Source: Ramlibacter sp. (GTDB taxonomy: Bacteria; Pseudomonadota; Gammaproteobacteria; Burkholderiales; Burkholderiaceae_C). From it: a DNA stretch of 43,550 nt. Where the stretch lies: positions 1-43,550 of the forward strand of contig JAGRPN010000216.1 of assembly GCA_019449555.1 (NCBI GenBank). The letters are read 5' to 3'. The position numbers and the translations under genes are program-made. Shown here one piece after another: positions 35,280 through 43,550 of the stretch (the stretch's first letter is position 1; the number at the start of each line of letters is the position of its first letter). The notes below the pieces were generated by a model, which was given only the letters and a program-made list of their open reading frames with translations, searched no databases and was not told the origin of the DNA.

Positions 35280-36263
35280 TCAGGCGGCGTGCTGCAGGTG
35301 CGAGGGCAGGCCGCCCGCGGAAAGCCGGGCCCGGCGCTTGCGCATATCGGCGAACCGCACCACGGCGTCGACCAGGTCGCCGTCGGTGGACAGCTCCAGC
35401 GCGTCCACCGCGGCTTTGACGAAGCCCTCACGCAGCTCGGCTTCGCGCTGGGCGGCGATGCGCGCGAAGCGCCTGCGAAAGCCCTTGTCGTGCGTGTCCA
35501 CCAGCAGTTGCTCGCCGGTTTCGCTGTCGCGCATGGTCAGCAGGCCCAGGTCGGGCAATTCGAGTTCGAGCGGATCCAGCACCCGCACCGCCACCACCTC
35601 GTGGCGCTGTGCCAGCAACGCGAGTGGCCGTTCCCAGCCCGGCTCGCTGATGAAGTCGGACACGACGAACAGCGTCGAGCGGCGCTTGATCGTCGCGGCG
35701 GCCGATTCGAGCAATTCGCGCAATCGGGTCGTGCCCGACTCGGGAGCGACCGGGCGGCTGCGAATGCTGTGCAGCAGGTGCAATACATGGCGCCGGCCGC
35801 CCCGCGTGGGGATCATCGCATCGACCCCCGAGCCGTAGAGCAGGGCGCCGACGCGGTTGCCGTGGCGCGTGAGCATGCGCGCGAGCACGGCGACGAATTC
35901 AGCCGACACGCTGCGCTTGCGCTGTTCGCCCGAGCCGAAATCCACCGACGGGCTCAGGTCCATCAGGAACCAGGCTGCCATCTCGCGGTCCTCGGTGAAC
36001 ACGCGCACGTGCGGCACCTGCAGCCGCGCCGTCACGTTCCAGTCGATATGGCGCACGTCGTCATAGTGCTGGTACTCGCGCAGGTCCGCCAGATCCAGGC
36101 CCGTGCCACGCAACAGCGTGCGGTAATCGCCCTGCAACAGGCCGTCGAGCCGGCGGATGACAGTCCACTCCAGCCGGCGCAGCACGCTTTCCGCCGACGC
36201 GTCCGCTCCCGCGTCCGCGGCGCTGGTCGGCGCGTCGTGCCCGTTAAGCGGCGAGCTTTTCAT
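35280..36263 (-). CDS. DUF58 domain protein
   Basis: LRGTGLDLADLREYQHYDDVRHIDWNVTARLQVPHVRVFTEDREMAAWFLMDLSPSVDFGS; overlaps the 3' end of the moxR-like gene. Confidence 0.9.
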   Translation of the reverse strand: MKSSPLNGHDAPTSAADAGADASAESVLRRLEWTVIRRLDGLLQGDYRTLLRGTGLDLADLREYQHYDDVRHIDWNVTARLQVPHVRVFTEDREMAAWFLMDLSPSVDFGSGEQRKRSVSAEFVAVLARMLTRHGNRVGALLYGSGVDAMIPTRGGRRHVLHLLHSIRSRPVAPESGTTRLRELLESAAATIKRRSTLFVVSDFISEPGWERPLALLAQRHEVVAVRVLDPLELELPDLGLLTMRDSETGEQLLVDTHDKGFRRRFARIAAQREAELREGFVKAAVDALELSTDGDLVDAVVRFADMRKRRARLSAGGLPSHLQHAA

Positions 36264-37251
36264 GTTCCAACGGTCGCGGCGGGGCCGGGATCTTGGCCAT
36301 GATCTTGCCCACGAGCGCATCCGGCGACAGTCCTTCGGATAGCGCCTCGTACGACAGCACCAGCCGGTGCCGCAGCACGTCGGGCACCAGGTCGCTCATG
36401 TCTTCCGGCAGCGCGTAGGTGCGCCCGCGCAGCATGGCCAGCGCTCGTGCGCCCTCGGTCAGGTTGATGGTGGCGCGCGGGCTGGCGCCGAACGTGATGT
36501 ACTTGCCGAGGTCCTTGAGCCCGTGCCGTTCCGGCGTGCGGGTGGCCGAAACGAGACGCACGGCGTATTGCACCAGCGAAGGATCCACGTAAATGCGCCG
36601 GCACTCCTGCTGCAGTGCCGCGAGCTGCTCGGTGGTGGCCACGGCGGAGACGTTGACGGCCGGGCCGGTGACGCGCTCGACGATGACGAACTCTTCCTCG
36701 TCGGTCGGATAGTCCACCAGCACCTTCATCATGAAACGGTCCACCTGCGCTTCGGGCAGCGGATACGTGCCCTCGGTCTCGATCGGGTTCTGCGTCGCCA
36801 TCACGAGAAAGGGGCTGGGCACCTTGTGCGTCTCGCCGGCGATGGTCACCTGGCGCTCCTGCATCACTTCGAGCAGGGCGCTTTGCACCTTGGCGGGCGC
36901 GCGGTTGATTTCGTCGGCCAGCAGCAGGTTCGTGAACACCGGCCCGAGCGCCGTGCTGAACTCACCGGTCTTCTGGTTGTAGATGCGCGTGCCCACCAGG
37001 TCCGCGGGCACCAGGTCGGGCGTGAACTGGATGCGCTTGAAACGGCCCGTGATGGTGTTGGCCAGCGTCTTCACCGTGAGGGTCTTCGCCAGTCCGGGCA
37101 CGCCTTCGACGAGCAGATGCCCTTGCGCCAGCATGGCCACCATCACGCGCTCGAGGAACCGGTCCTGGCCGACCACCACTCGCTTGACTTCGTAGAGGAT
37201 CTGTTCCATCAGTTGCGCGGTGGCGCTGTCCAGGCGGGTGGTGGATTCCAT
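36244..37251 (-). CDS. MoxR-family AAA+ ATPase
   Basis: GVPGLAKTLTVKTLA, LLLADEINRAPAKVQSALLEVMQERQVT, FLVMATQNPIETEGTYPLPEAQVDRFM. Confidence 0.96.
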   Translation of the reverse strand: MESTTRLDSATAQLMEQILYEVKRVVVGQDRFLERVMVAMLAQGHLLVEGVPGLAKTLTVKTLANTITGRFKRIQFTPDLVPADLVGTRIYNQKTGEFSTALGPVFTNLLLADEINRAPAKVQSALLEVMQERQVTIAGETHKVPSPFLVMATQNPIETEGTYPLPEAQVDRFMMKVLVDYPTDEEEFVIVERVTGPAVNVSAVATTEQLAALQQECRRIYVDPSLVQYAVRLVSATRTPERHGLKDLGKYITFGASPRATINLTEGARALAMLRGRTYALPEDMSDLVPDVLRHRLVLSYEALSEGLSPDALVGKIMAKIPAPPRPLEHEKLAA

Positions 37252-37291
37252 GGGCGTGGGCTCGTGTCCTGAGTTGGGGAAAAAAGAAATG

Positions 37292-38287
37292 TCAGAAAGG
37301 CGGCAGGCCGGCCGCGGCGGCAGCGTTCTCGATTGGCACGGCGAAGCCGATGCCGATGAAGGTGCGCGCCGGCGTGGGGTTCAGGATCGCCGTGACGATG
37401 CCCACCACCTCGCCGTCCATCGTGACGAGCGGGCCGCCGGAATTGCCCGGGTTGGCCGCCGCATCGAACTGGATCAGGTTGTGCATTTCCTGCTTGCCTT
37501 CGGGCGAGCGGAACGCCCGCTTCAGGCCCGACACGATCCCGCCCGAAGCGGACGGGCCGATGCCGAACGGGAAGCCCACCGCCAGCACCTTGTCGCCCGG
37601 GGCGAGGTCGCTGGTGGAGCGCATCGTGGCGGCGATCAGGTCGTCGGGAATCTTGCTGGCCTGCAGCACTGCCAGGTCATTCTCCGGTTGCACGCCGGTG
37701 ATCGAGGCGGTCGATTCGAGCCCGTCGGAGAACACCACCTTGATGTGGTCCGCGCCGGAAACGACATGCAGGTTGGTGAGGATGATGCCCTTGTCGATGA
37801 TCACGACGCCGCTGCCCACGCCGTTTTCGACCTCCTCGTCATCCTTGTCCGCGGTGACGTCGGTGCCGGTCGCCGGGCCCAGCGGCTTCGGCCGCGCGCC
37901 GGCGTGGACGCTCTTGTGGCTGTCTTCCTGCACCCGGCTTTTCTTCACGTAGCTCACGACCCGCACGACCGAGGGAAAGACGTTCTCATAGGCCTTGGCG
38001 TACTCGGAGGGCAGCACCTGCGTCTCGAGCGTCTTGAGCACCGCCGCGTTGATGTCCTTTTGCGTGAGTTTCGGCTGGCCGGGCTGCAGCCCGAGACTGA
38101 GGCTGTAGCCCAGCGCTACTGCGAGCACCAGGATGGCCATCCACAACGCCCGCGTGCTCGACAGCGCGAACCTGGATTTCGCCTTCAGTGTCGCCGGCGA
38201 AACGGCAGGCTCGGACGGGTCGGTCGGCGCAGCGGCCTGTCCCGACCGGCCCGAGCGGCTTGAGCTGTAAAGGGCTGGCCTGCGCAT
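37292..38287 (-). CDS. membrane-anchored trypsin-like (DegP/HtrA-type) serine protease without visible PDZ domain
   Basis: TM ALWMAILVLAVALGYSLSLGL; GSGVVI..GIILTNLHVV, ENDLAVL, GNSGGPLV catalytic triad; ends shortly after the protease domain. Confidence 0.88.
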   Translation of the reverse strand: MRRPALYSSSRSGRSGQAAAPTDPSEPAVSPATLKAKSRFALSSTRALWMAILVLAVALGYSLSLGLQPGQPKLTQKDINAAVLKTLETQVLPSEYAKAYENVFPSVVRVVSYVKKSRVQEDSHKSVHAGARPKPLGPATGTDVTADKDDEEVENGVGSGVVIIDKGIILTNLHVVSGADHIKVVFSDGLESTASITGVQPENDLAVLQASKIPDDLIAATMRSTSDLAPGDKVLAVGFPFGIGPSASGGIVSGLKRAFRSPEGKQEMHNLIQFDAAANPGNSGGPLVTMDGEVVGIVTAILNPTPARTFIGIGFAVPIENAAAAAGLPPF

Positions 38288-38474
38288 TCGTCCACCTATC
38301 GAGAAACTGCGGGAGAAACGAGGAAAAACCAAAGGGAAAACGCACGGTATCACGCTTTGCGCCGGTCTGCATGGGGGCTCGGCGCGAGCAGGGTTTTGGC
38401 CCGCACGCTCGTGACAAATGGCCGGATGGCCTGGTCGCCGGACGCGCTCGCCGCGCTCGGGCATCATCGCTTCC

Positions 38475-39305
38475 ATGCCGACGTGGATCGACACCCATTG
38501 CCACCTCGACGCGAGGGAGTTCGCCGCCGACACGCCTGCCGTGCGCTCGCGCGCCGCCGCGGGCGCGGTGGCGCATTGCGTGCTGCCCGCGGTCGAGGTG
38601 GCCGACTTCGATGCCGTTCGCGTGCTGGCTCATCGATATGGCGACAGCTACGCTTTGGGCATTCATCCGTTGTGTACGGGCGGTGCGCACACGGATGACC
38701 TGGAGGGCCTGGACCGGGCGCTGGCCGCCGCGCGCGACGACCCGCGGCTGGTGGCGGTCGGCGAGATCGGGCTCGACTATTTCGTGCCCGGCCTCGATGC
38801 CGCGCGCCAGGAACTTTTTTACCGGGAGCAACTCGCGATCGCGCGCCGCCATGGCCTGCCGGTGATCCTGCACGTGCGGCGCTCGGCCGACCGGTTGCTC
38901 AAGCATTTGCGGCCGGCCGGCGTGAGCGGCATCGCGCATGCGTTCAACGGCAGTCTCCAGCAGGCGCAGGAGTTCGTCCGGCTGGGGTTCAAATTGGGGT
39001 TCGGCGGCACGGTCACGTTCGAGGCGGCGCGGCAGGTGCGGCGGCTGGCAATGCAATTGCCGCTGGAGGCCATCGTGCTGGAAACCGATGCGCCCGACAT
39101 CCCGCCGCAGTGGCTGTACCGCACCGCGCAGCAACGCGCTGCCGGCGAACCCCAGGCCCGCAACGAACCGGCCGAACTGCCGCGTATCGCGCAGGTCGTG
39201 GCCGCACTGCGCGGCATCGGCCTGGACGAACTGGCCGATGCGACCACGCGCAACGCGATGCAGGCATTGCCGAAACTGGGGCCGTTACTGGCCGGGGCGG
39301 CCTAG
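38475..39305 (+). CDS. TatD-family hydrolase
   Basis: MPTWIDTHCHLDAREFAAD...VAVGEIGLDYF...FYREQLAIARRHGLPVILHVR...LETDAPDIPPQWL. Confidence 0.94.
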   Translation: MPTWIDTHCHLDAREFAADTPAVRSRAAAGAVAHCVLPAVEVADFDAVRVLAHRYGDSYALGIHPLCTGGAHTDDLEGLDRALAAARDDPRLVAVGEIGLDYFVPGLDAARQELFYREQLAIARRHGLPVILHVRRSADRLLKHLRPAGVSGIAHAFNGSLQQAQEFVRLGFKLGFGGTVTFEAARQVRRLAMQLPLEAIVLETDAPDIPPQWLYRTAQQRAAGEPQARNEPAELPRIAQVVAALRGIGLDELADATTRNAMQALPKLGPLLAGAA

Positions 39306-39330
39306 CCGCCGCTGGCGATAATGCCGGGCA

Positions 39331-40095
39331 GTGAAGCAGCCCCCTGTCCGACTCCCCGAAGTCAATTTCTCCGATCACGGCGACGTGCGCTACCTGCATC
39401 TCGGCACCGAGTGGGTGCAGGGTTCGATGCTGCTGGACAAGCCGTTCGAAATCGAACTGGAGTACGTGCAGCGCATGATGGCCTGGCTATTGTTCTTCGA
39501 GCCCGCTTCGGTGCCGAAACGCCATGCGATGCAGTTGGGCCTGGGCGCCGGCGCGCTGACCAAGTTCTGCTGGCGCAAGCTGCGCATGAAGACGACGGCG
39601 ATCGAACTCAATGCGCAGGTGATCGCGGCGTGCCGCATCTGGTTCAAGCTGCCGCCCGACGACCCGCGGCTGTCGGTGATCCTGGGCGACGCCGCGCAGG
39701 TGGCCGCCCACGAACACTGGCGCGGCAGCGTCGACGCGCTGCAGGTGGACCTGTACGACCAGGAAGCGGCGGCGCCGGTGCTTGACAGCGAACAGTTCTA
39801 CGGCGACTGCCGCCGGCTGCTGACCGAGGACGGCTGCATGACGGTCAACCTGTTCGGCCGATCCTCCAGCTACGAGCGCAGCCTGCGCAAGATCGCGGGC
39901 GTGTTCGGCGCCGGCGCCGTGTGGGCGTTCCGGCCGACGCGCGAGGGCAACACCATCGTGCTGGCGCTTCGCACGCCGCAGCGCCCCGACCGGGCCAAGC
40001 TTGCCGAACGAGCGCAAACCATTGAAACTCGCTGGGGCTTGCCCGCCCGCAAGTGGTTGCGGGTGTTCAAGCCCGTTGAAGACACTCCCCCATGA
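39331..40095 (+). CDS. spermidine-synthase-like (Rossmann methyltransferase fold) protein
   Basis: MQLGLGAGALTKFCWRKLRMKTTAIELNAQVIAACRIWF...VDALQVDLYDQEAAAPVLDSEQFYGDCRRLLTEDGCMTVNLFG; GTG start. Confidence 0.82.
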   Translation: MKQPPVRLPEVNFSDHGDVRYLHLGTEWVQGSMLLDKPFEIELEYVQRMMAWLLFFEPASVPKRHAMQLGLGAGALTKFCWRKLRMKTTAIELNAQVIAACRIWFKLPPDDPRLSVILGDAAQVAAHEHWRGSVDALQVDLYDQEAAAPVLDSEQFYGDCRRLLTEDGCMTVNLFGRSSSYERSLRKIAGVFGAGAVWAFRPTREGNTIVLALRTPQRPDRAKLAERAQTIETRWGLPARKWLRVFKPVEDTPP

Positions 40096-41879
40096 CCGCC
40101 GTCGCCCGACCCAAACTCGCCCGCAGCCCGCAACGGGGACCGCTGGACTGGCGCCGGCTGGTCGAATGGCTCGGGCAGGACGGCGTGATCTCCGCGGAAG
40201 AGGCCCAGCGCACGATCGCGCGCTGCTCGCAGGCCGAAAGCGCGCAGCATCCGCTGGTGCGGCTCGCGGCCGTGGCGATGGAACGCGCCGCCGGCGGCAA
40301 GCCGCTGGATATCGAATCGCTCACGCAGTGGATCGCCGGGCGCGCGCAACTGGAGTACCTGCGCATCGACCCGCTCAAGGTCGACGTGGGCAAGGTGGCC
40401 GACACGATGAGCGCCGGTTACGCGGAACGCCATCACGTGCTGCCGGTGCAGGTCACGCTCTCCGAGGTGGTGGTGGCGACCGCCGAGCCGTTCCTGACGG
40501 ACTGGGTCGACGAGGTCGAGCGCCAGTCGCGGCGCACCGTGCGCCGTGTGGTGGCCAGCCCGCTGGACATCCAGCGCTATACGGCCGAGTTCTTCGCGCT
40601 CGCGAAGTCGGTGCGCGCCGCCCAGAGGGCCGGCGGCAATGCCGGGGCGGCCAGCTTCGAGCAGCTGGTGGAACTGGGAAAGAGCAACAAGCAGCTCGAC
40701 GCGAACGACCAGGGTGTGGTGCAGGTGGTCGACTGGCTGTGGAACTACGCGTTCGAGCAGCGCGCCAGCGATATCCACCTGGAGCCGCGCCGCGAGCAGG
40801 GGGTCATACGGTTCCGCATCGACGGCGTGCTGCACCCGGTCTACCAGATGCCCATGGGCGTGCTGAGCGCGATGACGGCTCGCATCAAGTTGCTGGGCCG
40901 CATGGACGTGGTGGAAAAGCGCCGGCCGCAGGACGGCCGCATCAAGACACGCAACCAGCGCGGCGATGAGGTCGAGATGCGCCTGTCGACGCTGCCCACC
41001 GCCTTCGGCGAGAAGATGGTGATGCGCATCTTCGATCCGGACACGGCGGTGAAGGACCTCGATGCGCTGGGCTTCGCGCAGCACGATGCGCAGCGCTGGG
41101 AGGCGCTGGTGCGGCGCCCCCACGGCATCGTGCTGGTCACCGGACCGACCGGCTCGGGCAAGACGACCACGCTTTATTCCACGCTCAAGCGCATCGCGAC
41201 CGAAGAGGTGAACGTGAGCACGGTGGAGGACCCGATCGAGATGATCGAGCCCGCTTTCAACCAGACGCAGGTGCAGACGCAGCTGGATTTCGGCTTCGCC
41301 GAAGGGTTGCGCGCGCTGATGCGCCAGGACCCGGACATCATCATGGTCGGCGAGATCCGCGACCTGCAGACCGCCGAGATGGCGGTGCAGGCGGCGCTGA
41401 CGGGCCACCTCGTGTTTTCCACGCTGCACACGAACGATGCGCCTTCGGCGATCACCCGGCTGATGGAACTGGGCATTCCCGCCTACCTCATCAACGCGAC
41501 CATGCTCGGCGTGCTGGCGCAGCGGTTGGTGCGCACCTTATGCAAACAGTGTCGCCAACAGGACACCGGGGCGTCGCGCGAAGCCCTGGACGCGGTAGTC
41601 AAGCCCTGGAAGATCGCCGGCGGCTACAAGCCCTACCAGCCGGTGGGCTGCGTCGACTGCCGGATGACCGGTTTTCTCGGGCGCATGGGCCTGTACGAAC
41701 TGCTGACGGTCAGCCAGGCATTCAAGGACAAGGTCGCGCAGTCCCCCTCGATCGACGCGCTGCGCCGCCAGGCCGTGGCCGACGGGATGCGGCCGCTGAG
41801 GCTGGCGGGCGCGCTGCGCGTGGCCGAGGGCTTGACCACGCTGGAGGAAGTGCTCACGGCCACCCCGCCGCTGGATTGA
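40092..41879 (+). CDS. GspE/PilB-type secretion ATPase
   Basis: Walker A VTGPTGSGKTTTLYSTL; SDIHLEPRREQGVIRFRIDG; VEDPIEMIEPAFNQTQV; CKQC...CVDC zinc motif; ATGA overlap with upstream gene. Confidence 0.94.
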   Translation: MTAVARPKLARSPQRGPLDWRRLVEWLGQDGVISAEEAQRTIARCSQAESAQHPLVRLAAVAMERAAGGKPLDIESLTQWIAGRAQLEYLRIDPLKVDVGKVADTMSAGYAERHHVLPVQVTLSEVVVATAEPFLTDWVDEVERQSRRTVRRVVASPLDIQRYTAEFFALAKSVRAAQRAGGNAGAASFEQLVELGKSNKQLDANDQGVVQVVDWLWNYAFEQRASDIHLEPRREQGVIRFRIDGVLHPVYQMPMGVLSAMTARIKLLGRMDVVEKRRPQDGRIKTRNQRGDEVEMRLSTLPTAFGEKMVMRIFDPDTAVKDLDALGFAQHDAQRWEALVRRPHGIVLVTGPTGSGKTTTLYSTLKRIATEEVNVSTVEDPIEMIEPAFNQTQVQTQLDFGFAEGLRALMRQDPDIIMVGEIRDLQTAEMAVQAALTGHLVFSTLHTNDAPSAITRLMELGIPAYLINATMLGVLAQRLVRTLCKQCRQQDTGASREALDAVVKPWKIAGGYKPYQPVGCVDCRMTGFLGRMGLYELLTVSQAFKDKVAQSPSIDALRRQAVADGMRPLRLAGALRVAEGLTTLEEVLTATPPLD

Positions 41880-41995
41880 CCCGGCCGTGCCGCGCCCGGG
41901 CAAGCGCGTTTTCCAGTAGGTGAAACCCACATCGGAATGGGGCAGCCCAGCACTGAAAATGGCGGCCGACCGAACTGTTTCGAGGAGATCCGCAC

Positions 41996-42484
41996 GTGAA
42001 GATCAAGAGTCAGCAGGACTTTTATTCGGGCCTGATGTTCATCGGCGTGGGCATCGCGTTCGCCTGGGGCGCGACCACGTATCACATCGGCGAAGGCGCC
42101 CGCATGGGCCCCGGTTATTTCCCGTTGATGCTCGGGATCCTGCTGGCCGGACTCGGCGCGTTCATCCTGTTCGAATCGCTGGTGGTGGAAACCGAGGACG
42201 GCGAGCCGGTCGGCAAATGGGCGTGGAAGCCGCTGGGATTCATCATCGCGGCGAACCTGCTGTTCGGCATCTTGCTGGGCGGCCTGCCGAGCATCGGGCT
42301 GCCGGCGATGGGAATGATCGTCGCGGTCTACGGCCTCACGTTCATCTCGAGCCTGGCCGGCGACGAGTTCAGCTTCAAGGAGAACCTGATCCTGGCGACG
42401 GTCCTGGCGATCGGCAGCTACCTGGCCTTCATCGTGCTGCTGAAGCTGCAGTTCCAGGTCTGGCCGACGTTCATCACCGGTTGA
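41996..42484 (+). CDS. tripartite tricarboxylate transporter small subunit (TctB-like)
   Basis: QDFYSGLMFIGVGIAFAWGATTYHIGEGARMGPGYFPLMLGILLAGLGAFILF. Confidence 0.88.
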   Translation: MKIKSQQDFYSGLMFIGVGIAFAWGATTYHIGEGARMGPGYFPLMLGILLAGLGAFILFESLVVETEDGEPVGKWAWKPLGFIIAANLLFGILLGGLPSIGLPAMGMIVAVYGLTFISSLAGDEFSFKENLILATVLAIGSYLAFIVLLKLQFQVWPTFITG

Positions 42485-42497
42485 AGGAAAAATAAAA

Positions 42498-43550
42498 ATG
42501 GATCTGATTGCCAACCTCTCGATCGGCTTCGGTGTCGCGGTCACGCCGATCAACCTGCTGTACTGCTTCGTCGGCTGCCTGCTGGGCACGCTGATCGGCG
42601 TGCTGCCCGGCATCGGCCCGGTCGCCACCATCGCGATGCTGCTGCCGGCCACCTACGCGCTGCCGCCCGTATCCGCCCTGATCCTGCTGGCCGGCATCTA
42701 TTACGGCGCGCAGTACGGCGGGTCGACCACCGCCATCCTGGTCAATTTGCCGGGCGAATCGTCCTCGGTCGTCACCGTGATCGACGGCTACCAGATGGCG
42801 CGGCAGGGTCGTGCGGGCCCGGCGTTGGCGGCCGCCGGTCTCGGCTCGTTCTTCGCGGGTTGTGTCGGCACCCTGATTCTGGCGGCCTTCGCCGCGCCGC
42901 TCACCGAGGTGGCGTTCAAGTTCGGGCCGGCCGAATACTTTTCGCTCATGATCCTGGGCCTGATCGGCGCGGTGGTGCTGGCCTCGGGCTCGCTGATCAA
43001 GGCGATCGCGATGATCATCCTGGGCCTGTTGCTCGGGCTGGTGGGCACCGACGTCAACTCCGGCGTCGCGCGTTACTCGTTCGACATCCCGGAACTCACC
43101 GACGGCATCGGCTTCATCACCATCGCGATGGGCGTGTTCGGTTACGGCGAAATCATCAGCAACCTCTCCAAATCGTCCGAGCACCGTGAGGTGTTCACGG
43201 GCAAGGTGAAGGGGCTGTTCCCGACCAAGGAAGACTTCAGGAACATGATCCCGGCCGTGCTGCGCGGCACGCTGCTCGGCTCGTCGCTCGGCATCCTGCC
43301 CGGCGGCGGCGCGCTGCTGGCGTCCTTCGCCGCGTACACGGTGGAGAAGAAGACCAAATTGCGCCCGGGTGAAGTGCCGTTCGGCAAGGGCAACATCCGC
43401 GGCGTGGCGGCGCCGGAGTCGGCCAACAACGCCGGCGCGCAGACCTCGTTCATCCCGCTGCTGACGCTGGGCATCCCGCCCAATGCCGTGATGGCGCTGA
43501 TGGTCGGCGCGATGACGATCCACAACATCCAGCCGGGCCCGCAGGTGATG
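42498..43550 (+). CDS. tripartite tricarboxylate transporter large subunit (TctA-like), truncated by window end
   Basis: My translation from ATG 42498: NLLYCFVGCLLGTLIGVLPGIGPVATIAMLLPATY...GIYYGAQYGGSTTAILVNLPGESSSVVT...; no stop within the window. Confidence 0.93.
   Translation, partial: MDLIANLSIGFGVAVTPINLLYCFVGCLLGTLIGVLPGIGPVATIAMLLPATYALPPVSALILLAGIYYGAQYGGSTTAILVNLPGESSSVVTVIDGYQMARQGRAGPALAAAGLGSFFAGCVGTLILAAFAAPLTEVAFKFGPAEYFSLMILGLIGAVVLASGSLIKAIAMIILGLLLGLVGTDVNSGVARYSFDIPELTDGIGFITIAMGVFGYGEIISNLSKSSEHREVFTGKVKGLFPTKEDFRNMIPAVLRGTLLGSSLGILPGGGALLASFAAYTVEKKTKLRPGEVPFGKGNIRGVAAPESANNAGAQTSFIPLLTLGIPPNAVMALMVGAMTIHNIQPGPQVM

Noticed and set aside
32264-35431. OGT ORF extended to 1055 aa
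   Set aside because: N-terminal 396 codons are a shadow frame of the VWA gene; the TPR region begins right after GTG 34243.

Overview
High-GC bacterial chromosome segment. Gene content suggests a beta-proteobacterium (Burkholderiales-like); this is inference, since no rRNA or marker gene is present. About 35 CDSs are supported. No tRNA, rRNA, CRISPR array or transposase was recognised. The most interesting part is about 1.0-18.8 kb. A GcvA-like LysR regulator is followed by three near-identical promoter/operator modules (1921-1985, 3843-3907, 5031-5095). Each has a T-N11-A dyad, a second dyad abutting a -35 element, and exactly 17 bp to a TA(G/C)TAT -10. They precede a permease, an orphan TctC/Bug binding protein, and a tight operon. 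That operon encodes a divergent radical-SAM lysine-2,3-aminomutase-like protein (KamA family), a PcaI/PcaJ-like 3-oxoacid CoA-transferase, a class-III (GSAM/beta-transaminase-like) aminotransferase, an ALDH7/AmaB-like aminoadipate-semialdehyde dehydrogenase and a low-potential Alvin-type 2[4Fe-4S] ferredoxin. The KamA-like protein keeps the radical-SAM Cys triad, the substrate-carboxylate Arg and the PLP Lys. It appears to have lost both Asp residues that bind the lysine epsilon-ammonium. I propose an undescribed route: aminoadipate semialdehyde/P6C -> 2-aminoadipate -> 3-aminoadipate -> 3-oxoadipate -> 3-oxoadipyl-CoA -> succinyl-CoA + acetyl-CoA. A convergent operon encodes a fused Nfn-like (GltD + PyrK-type) flavoprotein, a Cys-rich GidA/TrmFO-like flavoprotein and a TPP enzyme, and may supply low-potential electrons. 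The rest holds a second TPP-enzyme locus with Crp/Fnr, rhodanese and an atypical NRAMP; a fatty-acid oxidation operon; a MoxR/DUF58/VWA/OGT cluster; a DegP-like protease; TatD; a SpeE-like/GspE-like pair; and tctB-tctA, truncated by the window end.
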